64,000 bases of DNA from Aspidapion aeneum (taxonomy: Eukaryota; Arthropoda; Insecta; Coleoptera; Brentidae), in contig OY755044.1 of NCBI GenBank assembly GCA_963576565.1, positions 43,032,735 to 43,096,734 of the forward strand, in the 5' to 3' direction. The position numbers were made by a program, and so were the translations under genes. This document shows positions 35,004 through 46,575 of the stretch, in pieces (position 1 is the stretch's first letter; each line of letters starts with the position of its first letter). Under the pieces are notes generated by a model, which was not told the DNA's origin, did not search any database, and saw nothing but the letters and a program-made list of their open reading frames with translations.

Positions 35004-36716
35004 ATGGAACCACTTTGCAACACACTTAATATGCCTCCAATCGTGCCTCAATTTACAGAACCACCTACGTTTGATCCGAAATGCAGTTGCCCCGTTAATT
35101 TTATAAACGAATACGACAGAATTTGTGACAAAAATTTTTGGCCAAACACATTCAAAATGAGATGTTTAAAGTCCTATTTGGAAAAGCCAGCAAATTTTTG
35201 GTACACAAGCTACACACAGACAAACTCAAACAAAAGTAAGACATGGGATGACGTCAAAACAGATTTTATAAACTATTTCGGTGGCAAATTTGCATATTAA
35301 AAATTCAGAGAACAGTTTAGGCAAAGAAAACAGTTATCCAATGAAAGCATTAAAAGCTACTATTTTTCACTATTATCTTTGTCAAATTTAATTAGTCCTA
35401 AAATAGAATTTCTCGATTTCTTAGAGGCATTTGAAGATGGAATTTTGAGGGAATTTTATGAAAATTTTAAAATTTTATGTACAAATAACATAACACAAGA
35501 CAAACTTAAAGACATTGTACTTTTGTTACAGCGAATCGCAGAAACAAAAGTGCAAAATTCATACGTATCGGATCAAAATTTTGAGGAGGATATAAACTTG
35601 TCGTATTTTAGTTCAAATTCAAATATCTTGCAAATCTAAGGTTCCATAAATCACCGAAAAAATTTAAATATTTTATTAGATAGCGGATCTTCACAAAACA
35701 TAATACATAAAAGTTTAGCTGGAAAAATTTTGAAAATTCAAGGGAATAGTAGATTATCTACAGCAGGCGGTCATTTTGTTAACCCATTAGGGAAAACAAA
35801 CATAGAAATCCAATTTGGCCATTTCAAACACAGGGTTTCTGCCCTGGTAGTGGAAGAACTACCAGTACCTCTAATTTTGGGTACTTCTTTTCTTAAACAA
35901 AGTAAAGTCATTATTGACTATTGCAATAGTAAGGTGACAATAGGGGAGGACTTTTCAGTTAATTTTTATAATTCGTATTCTGGTCCTTTAGACTCTTGCC
36001 TCTCCGTCACAGATAAATTTACTAAACGCAAATATGACAAGATTTTTTTGAAATCGCCAAAAATATTTTATTTAGGTCCAAATAAAACACTAAATATAAA
36101 AATTCCATGTGAATTTACAAGTCAGATTTTAAATAATTTTCCGAACTTTCAGTTTACTAAAGGCTTTAAAGCTAAGCATCTGGAATTAGTGTCACAACCA
36201 ACAATTTTAAAAGATGTTGTCCATTTTCAAATTTTATCCAGGCACCATAAGTTAGTAAAAATTTATAGGGGTGCAAATTTAGGCTTTTTTATTAAAAGTA
36301 ATAATCAAAATCTGTATTTTAAAAATAAAAAATCAAAGTCTCAAATTAATAGAAATACTTATATCAACAATCGTAATAATTTTCAAATAGGTAAGACATC
36401 AGCCAGTGACATTGGCCTCGAAAGGAAAACAAAACATTCACGAAATTTTTATCGTAATAACAAATATGAAATTTCACATTGTAATCAAAAATGCAGTCAA
36501 AATCCGTTGTTAAATATAAACAAGCAAAATGACCATTACCTGTCTCAAAATACATTAAATAATTTGGAATTTTCAGTTCAAAGGTTGTTCTCGACTTTTC
36601 AGAATAGTTCCTCAGAAAACTTATGTAACATGATTACTCAAGATGGCTATATTTATAACGATAATGATAACGATAGCAATATTGATGACGGCCAATATTC
36701 AGTGCGTCTTAACTAA
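35004..36716 (+). pseudogene. gag-protease of the gypsy-like element, two in-frame stops
   Basis: From the ATG at 35004 one frame runs to 36716 with only two breaks, TAA at 35298-35300 and TAA at 35637-35639, and no frameshift. The first part is a retrotransposon capsid-type gag (FINEYDRI, FKMRCLKSYLEKPANFWY, TWDDVKTDFINYF). After the second stop comes an aspartic protease with LLDSGSSQNIIHKS and VPLILGTSFL, the usual DSG and ILG pair of retropepsins. No CCHC zinc knuckle is seen between them. The tail is rich in Asn and Asp. The protein would form particles and process them, but this copy is broken at both domain edges. Whether the stops are damage or read-through sites cannot be told here. 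Confidence 0.8.
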
Positions 36717-39532
36717 ATATTTTTGGCCTGCATCTCTAAAATAATCTCAATAAATATTATTAAATCTGGCATCTGGAAGACAAGTTTCTATCACATTTTT
36801 TTTTCGCAACGACTGAAGCCAAAGTAACTCTTAGTTTACCCTCCATACATCAATTTTTTTTTCAAGTGACAAAACGATTTTTTTGTTTTTTTTTAAATTT
36901 TTATTAGTTTTAATTAGTTATCTTTTATTGATTCTTCAAACAATTATGTATATTTTTTACATTATGAAGCAATGCTCTTATTAGGCCACCATCTTCTGAA
37001 AATTATACAAGATGGATTTCCATATGGCAACACATTTTCTTAGAAACCCGAATCAATGAGATAATAATTAGGCAATTGTATTTTATCTCTATAACTTTAG
37101 CCTTAACTCTTATCTAACATTTTAAGGAATTTTAAGGATGCATTATTTTAAAGCGGTCACAATTGGATCTATTGGGGACCACTGTATGGTACAAATGTTT
37201 TATTACTAAAGTTAGAAATAAAAACTAGTACTTTTTCTTTGCTGTGGTTATATATAAATATACATATTTTTAAAATTTTTAAAGAAATAGCTTAGCTCTA
37301 TATTGAAGCATTCTATGTATTTTATTTTTCTACCATAAGTACTCAATTTTCGAGTACATACACTCACTACTTTTTGCTACTTATTTGCCGAATCTACATT
37401 TTTATTATTTTTTCATTTCCCCCAAATAATATTGTCGAATTATCTGGATAAATATTTCTACTCTTCTCGAATAAACTTTTTAGGAAAACAGTAACTCTAA
37501 TAATTTGGCTGTTATGGTCACCTATGCAAAATTAAATAAAACTAATTTGCCTATCGAAGTAAGTGTATATATGTCAATTCAGACTAAAATTTAATTTAGG
37601 TGTGAGCCTCCAGGGCCTTTAACCTAAACTCTAAAGACGTACTTTTGTTTTATTTTTCTTTATAAGTTTGACTAATTGAGACTTCCTTGTATTTTTTTAC
37701 TTCAATGATTCTAGATGTCTTCAAAATTTGAAGAACATTTACCTAAAAATGCACCAGAACGCGACTTTCTAATAGTAATATCGGTATCCAGATGCCAGGA
37801 TAGAATACACATAACATAGGGCACACTACTATCAGTCTTTCTTTTTTACAACATTATTAGGTACGCATTTTAATTTGTAAAACTGTGGTTTGTGAATCCA
37901 CACATCCATGTCGTGTGAAATACCTGAATAATAACAAAGTTTCTGAGTTTTAGGTAATTTTTAGCAAACATAGTAAGTGAGGCAGAGAAATACAAAATGG
38001 TCCTCTTTTGAAAAATAGCATGGGAAAATGTTCCCTATTGAAAGTGAAGTTCAAGGCCTAAACAAAAAGAACTTTGTCAATAATAATTATCATGATGGAT
38101 TTATGGTAAATTAATTTGCCAATGACGTAACAAAAGTTGTACAGGTATTATCCGTAAGTATGCAAACTGGTCTTAGCAAAAGACTTAACGTCTAGATAGG
38201 TTATTTAGTTTTACGATAGTAAAATTTAGTTTTACGATAGTAAAAATTCAGTTTATATGGGCTTTCAGAAGCCTCTTGTAAAAAAAAAACACATCAGATC
38301 TCCGTCCTTTAAAAGAAAATAAGTTGATTTTAGTATAGACATATGATGTGAATTTTGACGGTATTACCCAATGACGTCATTACTTTCCAGGGATCCCAAT
38401 GGAATTACCGTGTTCGCTCTTCTCGGGTATTACTCCGCGCTTATGTATTTAAAGATAATAGCCAAGTAGTAAGAATGCATATATGGATAAGAATGATAGT
38501 TGGTGTAAGACATGTATATTACAATATAAAGCATACATATTTTTTTTAAGTTTAACGAATATAGTTTACAAGTTATACCTAGTCTTTTAGCATAGGAGTT
38601 TTGGTTGATTTTTTAAGAGTGATCACAAAACTTTAATTTATCTTTTTGTTTACGCCAATGTTAGGGCCCAACAAAGGCATTCGATAAATATTAAGGTAAA
38701 ACATTAAGTCGACTTAAAATTTATAAAGGTACCTGTAACTATTAAAGCATGGATTTAAAAGTAGTGTTTAATACAGTAATTTTTTTGATGTATGAATAAA
38801 GGCAAATAGAAGTAGATTTAAGATGAAGTTATAAGATGTAGTATGTAGGTAAAAATGAAATTATGGCTTTAATTTGAAGTTTATGTGAATGAGCTGGAAA
38901 TGTTTGTTAAAAAATGTAGGGTGTAAGCTAAACAAGATATTTGGAGTATGCGCATTTTAATTATATTATTCCATAGGATTTATTCTTTTGTAATCCGATA
39001 AGGTTGTTTTTGTACCATATGATATTTTGAAAAATATGTATTTTTTTTTAGTTAAATATTTATATCTATTACATTTAGGATATACATACTAAAATTCCAA
39101 AATTCTGCTTGATAATAGAAACTTGTAAAAAAAACTGTAATTTCATTATTAAATGGGTCAACCCATAAATAAAACAATCAAACGTTAAAGCAGTAAATAG
39201 TAAAGATGTTTAATGCATTTTTGTTAACTTTTTTGTTGTTTTAGCTTTTCTTTATCATTTTGCTAAAAATGTTTATTTTACTTTAAATTACATTTGATAT
39301 TTATACAATTTATGTAAGAAATCTATCTAAACTAGTACTTTTTTGAATAAGTTTAAATAGATTGAACTTGAATATATTTTCTTAACTTTTATTAAACTGG
39401 ACTCAAATTGTAATTAATATTTTTAATTTATTGTATTCACTTAAAAAAAAAATGATTTGTGAACATCGTCCTATATACATATTGTACTTATGATAATTAA
39501 AATTTAGATTATTTATGTTATTTTTTATACCC
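36717..39532. other. Gypsy interior without recognisable pol
   Basis: 2.8 kb of AT-rich sequence lie between gag-protease and the RTE insertion. I see no RT, RNase H or integrase motifs in any frame and no long ORF. Either the element is a natural non-autonomous form or its pol was replaced by unrelated sequence. Confidence 0.6.
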
Positions 39533-39547
39533 ATATATTTTGCCTAA

Positions 39548-42500
39548 GGGGGTACGGGGTAGACCTCGTCAGATGTCTATCAGGGGAAATGAATCGACCC
39601 CTGCCCTCCGTAGATTCCAGGTACTCTCTGACCCGGAGAGTTAGCACCTGTTTAGGGTCCCATTCCCAGGGTTACGGGAGAAGACCACATCGGTATAAAA
39701 GGCGGAGAGGATGGACCTCGGTACGGTGATCATAGCGCAGGTGGCAACCCTTTCTTTTAGGGATAGTATAAAAGAAGAAGATGCTGCCTTGTAGTACCGG
39801 CGTTGGAATCGTCAAAGGCTAGGGGAAGAAAACCTCGATCAAAAATCACCTGGTCCTCCAGGTTGGGGGTTGGGGCATTAGACTAACTCTCTGATACCCG
39901 GAAAAAACGTACACTGTTAAAAAACCCAATCAAACGCCTCGGAAAGAAATGAAAAACCTAAGACGAACCAAGCAAAGAAACAGGAATATGATTTTTGGTA
40001 CATGGAACGTACAAGGAATGAGTCGAAAAGTGAATGATATAGTCCATGAGTGCAGCAGAATGAAGGTTGACCTTGCTGTACTAACAGAAACGAAGAAGAA
40101 AGGAAAAGGATCTGAAAACCTAGGACAGTATGACCATTTCTATAGCGGAGTGGCAAAAGAAAAACATGCGCAACAAGGAGTATCTATTTTGGTCAACAAA
40201 AGATTTAGAAAATATATCACCAACTGGGAAGCAGTAAATGAACGGCTAATAAGAATGAATATCACAATAAAAGGAATGAGACTTACGATTTTTGGAATCT
40301 ATGCGTATAATGACGATGCAAATGTAGCCGTGAAAGACAATTTTTTTGAAGAAATCCACAATGAAATATCAGCAGTAAGTACATCTAGAGAAATTGTAAT
40401 ATTGGGAGATTTAAATAGTAGAACAGGTAACAGAGTAAATGATCTGACAGTTGGCCAATATGGAGAAGATGTTGTTAATGACAATGGAAACCGGCTTATC
40501 ACAGTATGTGAGCAATTAGACCTAAAAATCCAAAACGGTTTTTTCCAACATAAGAAAATACACAAATATACCTGGACCAAACCCTCACAAAACCTGAAAT
40601 CCGTCATTGATTATCTTATCACTAAACAAAAGACAAAACTAAAAATTCAAGATGTCAGAACAAAGCGTGGATCAACATGCGGAAGTGATCACTATTTTCT
40701 GGAGACCAAAATTCTCTTTCCTTATCAAGGCCGAAGCCTCCATCAACAAAATCTTGATGATACAGTGAATGAGGAAATTGATCACTGTCAATATAATCTA
40801 CTAAGCCTAGAACATGACAGCGTAAAAAACTTATACAAAAAGAGACTGAACGAAAAACTTAATTCAAGTTCAGGGGAAACCCCAGATGAGGAATACGAAT
40901 GTATCACATTAAGCATCCATCAAGCTGCAAAAGAAGCACTAGGATTAGTGGAAGAAACTCCTAAAAGAACAAAACCATACTGGTGGGATGCTGAGATTGA
41001 AAGTGAAATAGAGGAAAAAAGGAAATTATATCACACGTACTTATCCCAAAAGACAGATAGAAGCAGAGAAGAATACAAAATCGCGCAATCAAAGGTGAAA
41101 AGAATGATCAGTGATAAGAAGAATCAATCATGGATGCAAAAGTGTCAGAAAATAGATTCTTACTTAGGAGGTAGGAGAAGTACCAAAAGCTGGAAAACTA
41201 TAAGATCGATCAAAAAAGAAACATGCAGAGATATTATTTCACCAATACCAGACAAAGAATGGGATGAGCATTTTAAAAAACTTTTAACTGAAGATAGAGC
41301 AGAATTCAAGGAAGACGAAAGAGACAATATCATTAGAACGATGGGATCTCCAGTACCCCTCACAATATCTGAGGTCAAAAACGTGTGCAAAACCTTAAAA
41401 AGCGGTAAATCTGCCGGACCCGGAAATATCCCAGCGGAACTTATTAAATATGGCACTGAAGAATTGTTTTGTAGATTACGGAATCTTTTCCAAAGATATT
41501 TAAATGGAGCTGTAGTACCAACTGAGTGGAAAACGTCATATATATCCACAATACACAAAAAAGGAAGGAAAGATATATGTGACAATTATAGAGGTATATC
41601 TGTAACTAGTACGCTAAGCAGAATATATGGCAAAATAATAAGAAATAAAGTGGAGAGCGAATATAAAGATATGGAGGCAGAAGAACAAGCTGGTTTCAGG
41701 GCGGGTAGATCGACTTCAGATCATCTCTTTTGTATAACCCAAGTTATTGAAAAGAAAATGGCATACGGACAAGAGCTCCATCTGCTTTACGTAGATTTGC
41801 AGAAGGCATATGATAGTATACCACTAAATCTACTTTGGAAAGCGTTGGAAAAGACAAACATAAGCGTACAACTAATTAAGGCCATCAAAGAGTTATACCG
41901 CAATAGTAAGGCAAAAGTTAAAATAAAAGCAAAACTAACCAAAGGCTTTCAAGTAAATAAAGGTCTTAAACAAGGTTGCTGTATCTCGCCTACGCTCTTC
42001 AAGATATATTTGGAACAGGTCCTTAAAGTCTGGAAGAGAAAATGCCAAAACATGGGAATTCCGTTGAATGAAACCACCTTGTATACTTTATGTTTCGCCG
42101 ATGATCAGATAGTGGTGGCTCAGGATTATGACGACCTCGAATATATGACACGAAAACTAATAGACGAGTACAATAAGTGGGGACTAGAGGTTAATATCAA
42201 TAAGACAGAGTATATGTGTATTGGTGGAACGAAACAGGATCTAATCTTAAATACTGGGCAGCGAATTCAGTCCTGTGATGAGTATAAATACTTGGGTCTA
42301 AAAATTACAGCTGACGGAACACTAGACAAAGCTATAAAAGATAGAAACGTACAAGGAAGAAAAGCAATAACTTTATTAAATGGAATAATTTGGGACCAAA
42401 GTATATCAAAACATAACAAAAAGCTTATATATAACACCATTGTAAAAAGTATTATTACATACGGCTCAGAAGTATGGCCAATCAAAGATAGAACAGAAAA

Positions 42501-42872
42501 AATGCTTTCCGCTACGGAGATGGACTATTGGAGAAGAGCAGCAGGGAAATCAAAAAGAGAAAGAGTTACCAATCAAAGAATAAGAGAAATTATGACAGTG
42601 GGTGAACGTACTCTAGTGGATGATATAAGAACAAAACAACTGGTGTGGTACGGACATGTACAAAGAATGGATGATGGAAGACTACCTAAACAAATATTAC
42701 AATGGAAACCAACTGGCCGAAGAAAACGAGGAAGACCAAGGAGAAGCTGGAGAGAAGGAATAGATAGTGAAATAAGAATAAGAGGCCTAGATGATGAATT
42801 ATGGGCAAACAGAAACGAGTGGAGATTGGGTATCGGAAGACGTAGAACGTTGTGAAACCGATAAATATATAT
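39548..42872 (+). mobile_element. Full-length RTE-type LINE
   Basis: It is flanked by an exact 15-bp direct repeat, ATATATTTTGCCTAA, at 39533-39547 and 42873-42887. It starts with GGGGGTACGG, has a GC-rich 5' region of about 400 bp, one intact ORF, a very short 3' region and an AT-dinucleotide tail in place of a long poly(A). Short simple-repeat tails are typical of RTE elements. It is inserted in the gypsy interior and is the youngest layer of this nest. Confidence 0.93.
39949..42855 (+). CDS. RTE-type LINE polyprotein: endonuclease plus reverse transcriptase, 968 residues
   Basis: It nicks target DNA and copies its own RNA at the nick. The N-terminal apurinic-type endonuclease shows GTWNVQG (about 23-29), a TETKK glutamate (about 50), GDLNSRTG (about 153-160) and a GSDH active-site end (about 245-248). 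The reverse transcriptase follows, with KSAGPGNIPAELIKYG, NYRGISVTSTLSRIYGKI (about 546), EEQAGFRAGRST, LYVDLQKAYDSIP (about 614), GLKQGCCISPTLF and catalytic FADD (716-719). The C-terminal part has YKYLGLKIT, WYGHVQRMDDGR and a basic GRRKRGRPRRSW stretch. An in-frame TGA lies 14 codons before the chosen ATG, and no other ATG intervenes. There are no internal stops, so it may be active. Many insect genes annotated as craniofacial development protein 2-like are copies of such ORFs. Confidence 0.96.
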   Translation: MKNLRRTKQRNRNMIFGTWNVQGMSRKVNDIVHECSRMKVDLAVLTETKKKGKGSENLGQYDHFYSGVAKEKHAQQGVSILVNKRFRKYITNWEAVNERLIRMNITIKGMRLTIFGIYAYNDDANVAVKDNFFEEIHNEISAVSTSREIVILGDLNSRTGNRVNDLTVGQYGEDVVNDNGNRLITVCEQLDLKIQNGFFQHKKIHKYTWTKPSQNLKSVIDYLITKQKTKLKIQDVRTKRGSTCGSDHYFLETKILFPYQGRSLHQQNLDDTVNEEIDHCQYNLLSLEHDSVKNLYKKRLNEKLNSSSGETPDEEYECITLSIHQAAKEALGLVEETPKRTKPYWWDAEIESEIEEKRKLYHTYLSQKTDRSREEYKIAQSKVKRMISDKKNQSWMQKCQKIDSYLGGRRSTKSWKTIRSIKKETCRDIISPIPDKEWDEHFKKLLTEDRAEFKEDERDNIIRTMGSPVPLTISEVKNVCKTLKSGKSAGPGNIPAELIKYGTEELFCRLRNLFQRYLNGAVVPTEWKTSYISTIHKKGRKDICDNYRGISVTSTLSRIYGKIIRNKVESEYKDMEAEEQAGFRAGRSTSDHLFCITQVIEKKMAYGQELHLLYVDLQKAYDSIPLNLLWKALEKTNISVQLIKAIKELYRNSKAKVKIKAKLTKGFQVNKGLKQGCCISPTLFKIYLEQVLKVWKRKCQNMGIPLNETTLYTLCFADDQIVVAQDYDDLEYMTRKLIDEYNKWGLEVNINKTEYMCIGGTKQDLILNTGQRIQSCDEYKYLGLKITADGTLDKAIKDRNVQGRKAITLLNGIIWDQSISKHNKKLIYNTIVKSIITYGSEVWPIKDRTEKMLSATEMDYWRRAAGKSKRERVTNQRIREIMTVGERTLVDDIRTKQLVWYGHVQRMDDGRLPKQILQWKPTGRRKRGRPRRSWREGIDSEIRIRGLDDELWANRNEWRLGIGRRRTL

Positions 42873-42887
42873 ATATATTTTGCCTAA

Positions 42888-43726
42888 AATTTGTTACTTT
42901 TATTGACCCTTATATAAATTACTTAGGTATATCATTTTTTAATTATTGTGGCAAAAAGCCCAGATTTTTCTAATATTTTTAAATGAAATTAAATGTGTAT
43001 TGAAATTAATAATTTTTGTCTAATGAGCTCTCGTAATGTATGTTTTAGATTCGCCAGCCTAACTTGCTCCGAATCCAGAAGAGAAGAATCTAATGAAGAC
43101 TGTATGTGTATGATGTCTAAGCAATATCTCTAAAGGTCAAGCAAAGCGGCCTATGTTTAACCAAAGTTATGCAATCGACGGATAAGCGGGTGAGCATAGC
43201 TGACCGGATAGCATCATGCTCAAGCACAGATAGTCAATCGTCAACCTATCGCAAGCTCATAACAAACCATATACACCAGACCAGCAACGTATCTAGCGGG
43301 GGGAGTCAACGTCAACCCTTTAATTTGTCGTGTAGCTAATCAATACGACAACCTAGCAATCCGAAGCAAAATCTTCCAATGAAACTAATTTGAGATGAAG
43401 AGTCTTTATGGCGAAAAGCAAATAGTAAATGGGCAATGGCTAAAGAGCGATCTGCAAACGTCGAGGAAGAATAAGGCAGCATGCCACCCGCAATCTCCGT
43501 TGACATAGCAAGACTGCGGTAACATTAACCAGTAACTAGTTATGAAGAAGAAAGAAGATCCAAGAGCAAGTAAAGCTGCGCGAATCAGAGTATTATTTGG
43601 TTAATTTATTAATTTGTCGATTGGATTGTTAAATTGTTCATTTTTATTCTTTTCTTTTTGCTTAAATCAGATTTTAAATTATTTTGTTTAAAACTGTGGG
43701 TCCAGTTTTCTTCGAAGAGGGGCATA
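42888..43726. other. 3' interior of the gypsy element
   Basis: No gene. A purine-rich GAAGAGGGG directly upstream of the 3' LTR (near 43713-43722) is a likely polypurine tract. Confidence 0.6.
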
Positions 43727-44148
43727 TGTCATGTATGTAATTTGGGCATGCTATCCGGAAGTTGGTTGGTTGACCTGATGTAAAGGTAACAGGACGTCAA
43801 CCTAGGAAGTATGTGGTGCAAACGATTTATGTTTAAGATTTAAACACGTTTGTAATCACATGCTTCTATAAAACCAATCAAGAACGGATAGTCGGGGTTT
43901 AGTTCAGTGAGTACGCTGAGTACCTAAGTTCTTAATAGTTAAGTAGAGAAGCAGTAAAGGGATTCTGATCGAGAGCCGAACCCGACCTACACTTGAATAA
44001 TATTTGTATTAGACAACTGGGCCAGACAGTAGTGATTAGTGAGTAAGTATCTTTGTACTTAGTATTAATAAACCCTTAAACTATCTCACGATCCTCTTTA
44101 TTTGTGCGCAACACGTACACAAATAGTCACGACAACCCCCTCGTGACA
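43727..44148 (+). repeat. 3' LTR of the gypsy-like element
   Basis: It is 422 bp and homologous to 34333-34778, lacking its 30-bp duplication and having small insertions such as CCCTTAAACT near 44072. It ends CGTGACA before the ATAT duplication. Confidence 0.93.
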
Positions 44149-45143
44149 ATATCTCAAATTCAGAGCATCTGACGCATCCCAGTAAACATTTTCCACACAC
44201 TATTCCATAGGCAATCAGTACACATGTTATGCGAATTTCAAAAATGTTTGAAATACCCATTAAGTCTATTATTATTATTGTATTTCAATTATTCAGAGTT
44301 TGAGCCACTATGTAGATATATGATGAAAACTATATGTCAAAAAATGAGAACATACTTAAAAAGACTTTTTTTTTTCAACAAAATAAAATTCATATTGGTT
44401 TTTTATTTTTCTTTCACGAGAAGTAATAACAAAAAACTACAAAATCTTACATTTTACCATAATCCATTGGCGCGCATTTAAATAATTATAGCTCGAAAAC
44501 GAAACCGATGACCACCCAATTTTTTTTAAACAAGCATCCGGACGGTTTAGGCTCAAACATATCTTAAATTCACCTTATTTCACGTATCCCAGTAAACACA
44601 CTATTTCGTAGACAATTAGTAAATATGTCATGCGTTGAATTATTTTTTTTAAATACTCTGTTAGCTTATAAAATAACCCATTATGCAAACATCACTCTAG
44701 AATAGTTAAAATGACTCATATGAAAGCAAGTGAAGTTAATTTTGACTATGCATTTTTAGTTCCCTTTCTTTATACGTAATAAATCTCAGGTAATTTTCCT
44801 GTATTTTTTTAAAATTATTTTGAGTCACTCTGTAGGTATATGGCGCAAACTATATGTTAAAAATTGATAAAAGTCCTAAAACGACCCTTTTGTCAATAAA
44901 ATAAGACTAATATAATTTTTTTGTTTTTATTTGGCGATAAGTTATTACAAAAAAACGACAAAAGGCCATATTTTTCCATATTTCAGTGGCGCGCATTTAA
45001 TTAAGTATAGCTCGAAAACGAATCCTATGACCCCCCCAATTTTTTTTGGTAGAAATATCAGGAAGGTTTGGCCTTCAACATATCTCAAATTCAGCTCATC
45101 TGACGCGTCCCGGTAAACAATGTATTTAGTGCCTCCTCCTTTC
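44149..45143 (-). repeat. Right arm of the foldback element
   Basis: Three inverted units match the left arm, with AAATTCAGCTCATCTGACGC near 45088 as the mirror of the first left unit. Open frames here belong to the repeat. Confidence 0.75.
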
Positions 45144-46175
45144 CGACATCACAGGACAATTTTGTCAAAATTATAGCTATAATATAGGCTTAAGTTGCAA
45201 TATGTACATAATATTTTTGGTTATATTTAGGGTTATAACCATTTATAAAAATTTGTTCGATTTAATCCGGATCGTTCGGTAATTCCAATTTGCTCAGACT
45301 AATCTGTAATCACGCGACCAAAAATCCGTCGCCTCTGAGATGCAAATATCTACTACCAGCTAAAGAATAGTATGTTTCTATTTTAGCTTTTGATGACGGG
45401 CCACGATTCTTCACTTTGTTGACGTCATATCGGAGGCTGATTTTTTTTTTGATGGTCACGTCACGATACAGCTGATTGTCTTTAAAATATTGCAGTTGGA
45501 ACGACGGATCATGAATATTTGATTTTTTTTGTAAATAAAGCCTGTTTTGAGATTGTTGTTACTATATTCTTGCAAAACAATTTTTTTTTAATGTATAGTA
45601 ATCCTTAATTTTTTAGAGCCGCTTCCATAGCTCACACAAAAATTAAATTTAAAGCAGAAGCGAATGTGTTCGTTTCTGCGAAGAAAGTAATCGGATTATC
45701 TAAATCTATTTGTTTATATTCGGCACTCGGCAGACTTCAAAAAATGATTTTTTCTAGTGTAATTTTGTCTTAAAAAGATTAACGCCGGTATTTTTGGATT
45801 CTAACCGAGCTTTATTGTAAAAAATCATTAAAAAATCTAAAAAGTTTTCAAATAAACAAATGCCATGACAAACACAGATGATAAAGTCAAATACATGTCA
45901 AATATAACAGCTGGCATGCGGTACATGGCGGGTAATTTGAATTCAAAATAAGGAAATCTAAATCTTGAAGCTTTTAACCTTTTAATCATCTTGCATCCTT
46001 ACAATAGTTTGGTGGAATATCGGGATGGCGTCTAAGAATATTTCGCTCAAATTTCGCGGAAATCTGTATTGCCATTTTGATAATAAAAAAAATCGTCTTA
46101 ACCCCCATAAGACCCAATGTAAAAATCAGCCCCCCGAGAACAGCTGATTTTTTCAGTGTCGTGGCCTGTATTTTT
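45144..46175. other. Flank right of the foldback element
   Basis: No gene. It shares short direct similarities with the left flank (32550-32800), including the GTTCGGTAATT phrase, a TGACGTCAT site and an ACAGCTGAT phrase. Confidence 0.5.
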
Positions 46176-46240
46176 TATAAACAACAAGTAAAATTAAAGA
46201 AAGAAAAATAAGAAAAAAGTTTTTGCTTCGGCCGGGACTC
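46176..46240 (-). repeat. 65-bp direct repeat, copy 1
   Basis: It matches 46576-46640 at an offset of exactly 400 bp with few differences. It covers the T-stem and acceptor half of the tRNA-like sequence and its downstream tail. Confidence 0.8.
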
Positions 46241-46295
46241 GAACCCGGGATCTCTTGCTCTGTACGCAAACATTCTAAACATTGAACTCCGAAGC
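46225..46295 (-). tRNA. tRNA-like sequence, probably a pseudogene or SINE head
   Basis: The minus strand folds as a 71-nt cloverleaf. The acceptor GCTTCGG pairs perfectly with CCGAAGC, and the T arm CCGGG-TTCGAGT-CCCGG is perfect. An anticodon stem TTTGC/GCAAG has a 7-nt loop GTACAGA, whose U33-like T gives anticodon ACA. The D arm is weak (GTTC/GAAT, loop without GG) and one linker base is missing. Six T's follow soon after the 3' end, as a polymerase III stop would. ACA is not a normal animal anticodon, so a functional gene is unlikely. Confidence 0.5.
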
Positions 46296-46575
46296 CATAC
46301 CTAAATTTTCGGAAAACTTTCATCTATGCAGGCTGCGGTGTCTCAATACAAGAACAAGAGACTCTCAGGGTATTAACTCGACAAAGTCATCAAACTGATT
46401 TCTATAATTCTTCCTTCCCACTGTCAAAGGTATGAAAACTCAAAAGTTAGACGTAAACTATCAACGTCTGAAAACATGAGATTACCTTTTCGTGTGTTAA
46501 AATTTCTGATCGCAATGGGCGATTGCCAACATAATTCTCAAATACCAAATTGCAAATACTGCAAGGACCTAAAAC

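Larger units (their letters stand above)
34333..44148 (+). mobile_element. Ty3/gypsy-like LTR element with gag-protease only
   Basis: The LTRs begin TGTCATG and end CGTGACA and are flanked by the 4-bp duplication ATAT (34329-34332 and 44149-44152). A primer-site-like sequence follows the 5' LTR and a purine-rich stretch precedes the 3' LTR. The interior carries a gag-protease frame with two stops but no recognisable reverse transcriptase, RNase H or integrase. An RTE LINE is inserted at 39548. The LTRs differ by several indels, so it is older than the BEL element. Confidence 0.88.
32878..45143. mobile_element. Foldback element with ~525-bp repeated units, split by a gypsy element
   Basis: The sequence from about 32878 (GGAGGAGGCACTAAATAC) is inverted at about 45143. 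Each arm has three related units of about 525 bp. In the left arm they start near 32907, 33429 and 33955 with GTTTACCGGGACGCGTCAGA-like sequence. In the right arm the mirrored starts are near 45119, 44598 and 44188. Symmetry turns at a spacer near 34085-34245, and 34245-34332 is already right-arm sequence. The gypsy insertion at 34333-44148 therefore broke the right arm. No transposase is visible. Confidence 0.75.

Noticed and set aside
46225..46295. Functional tRNA gene
   Set aside because: The anticodon would be ACA, the D loop lacks GG and one linker base is missing. Kept only as tRNA-like.
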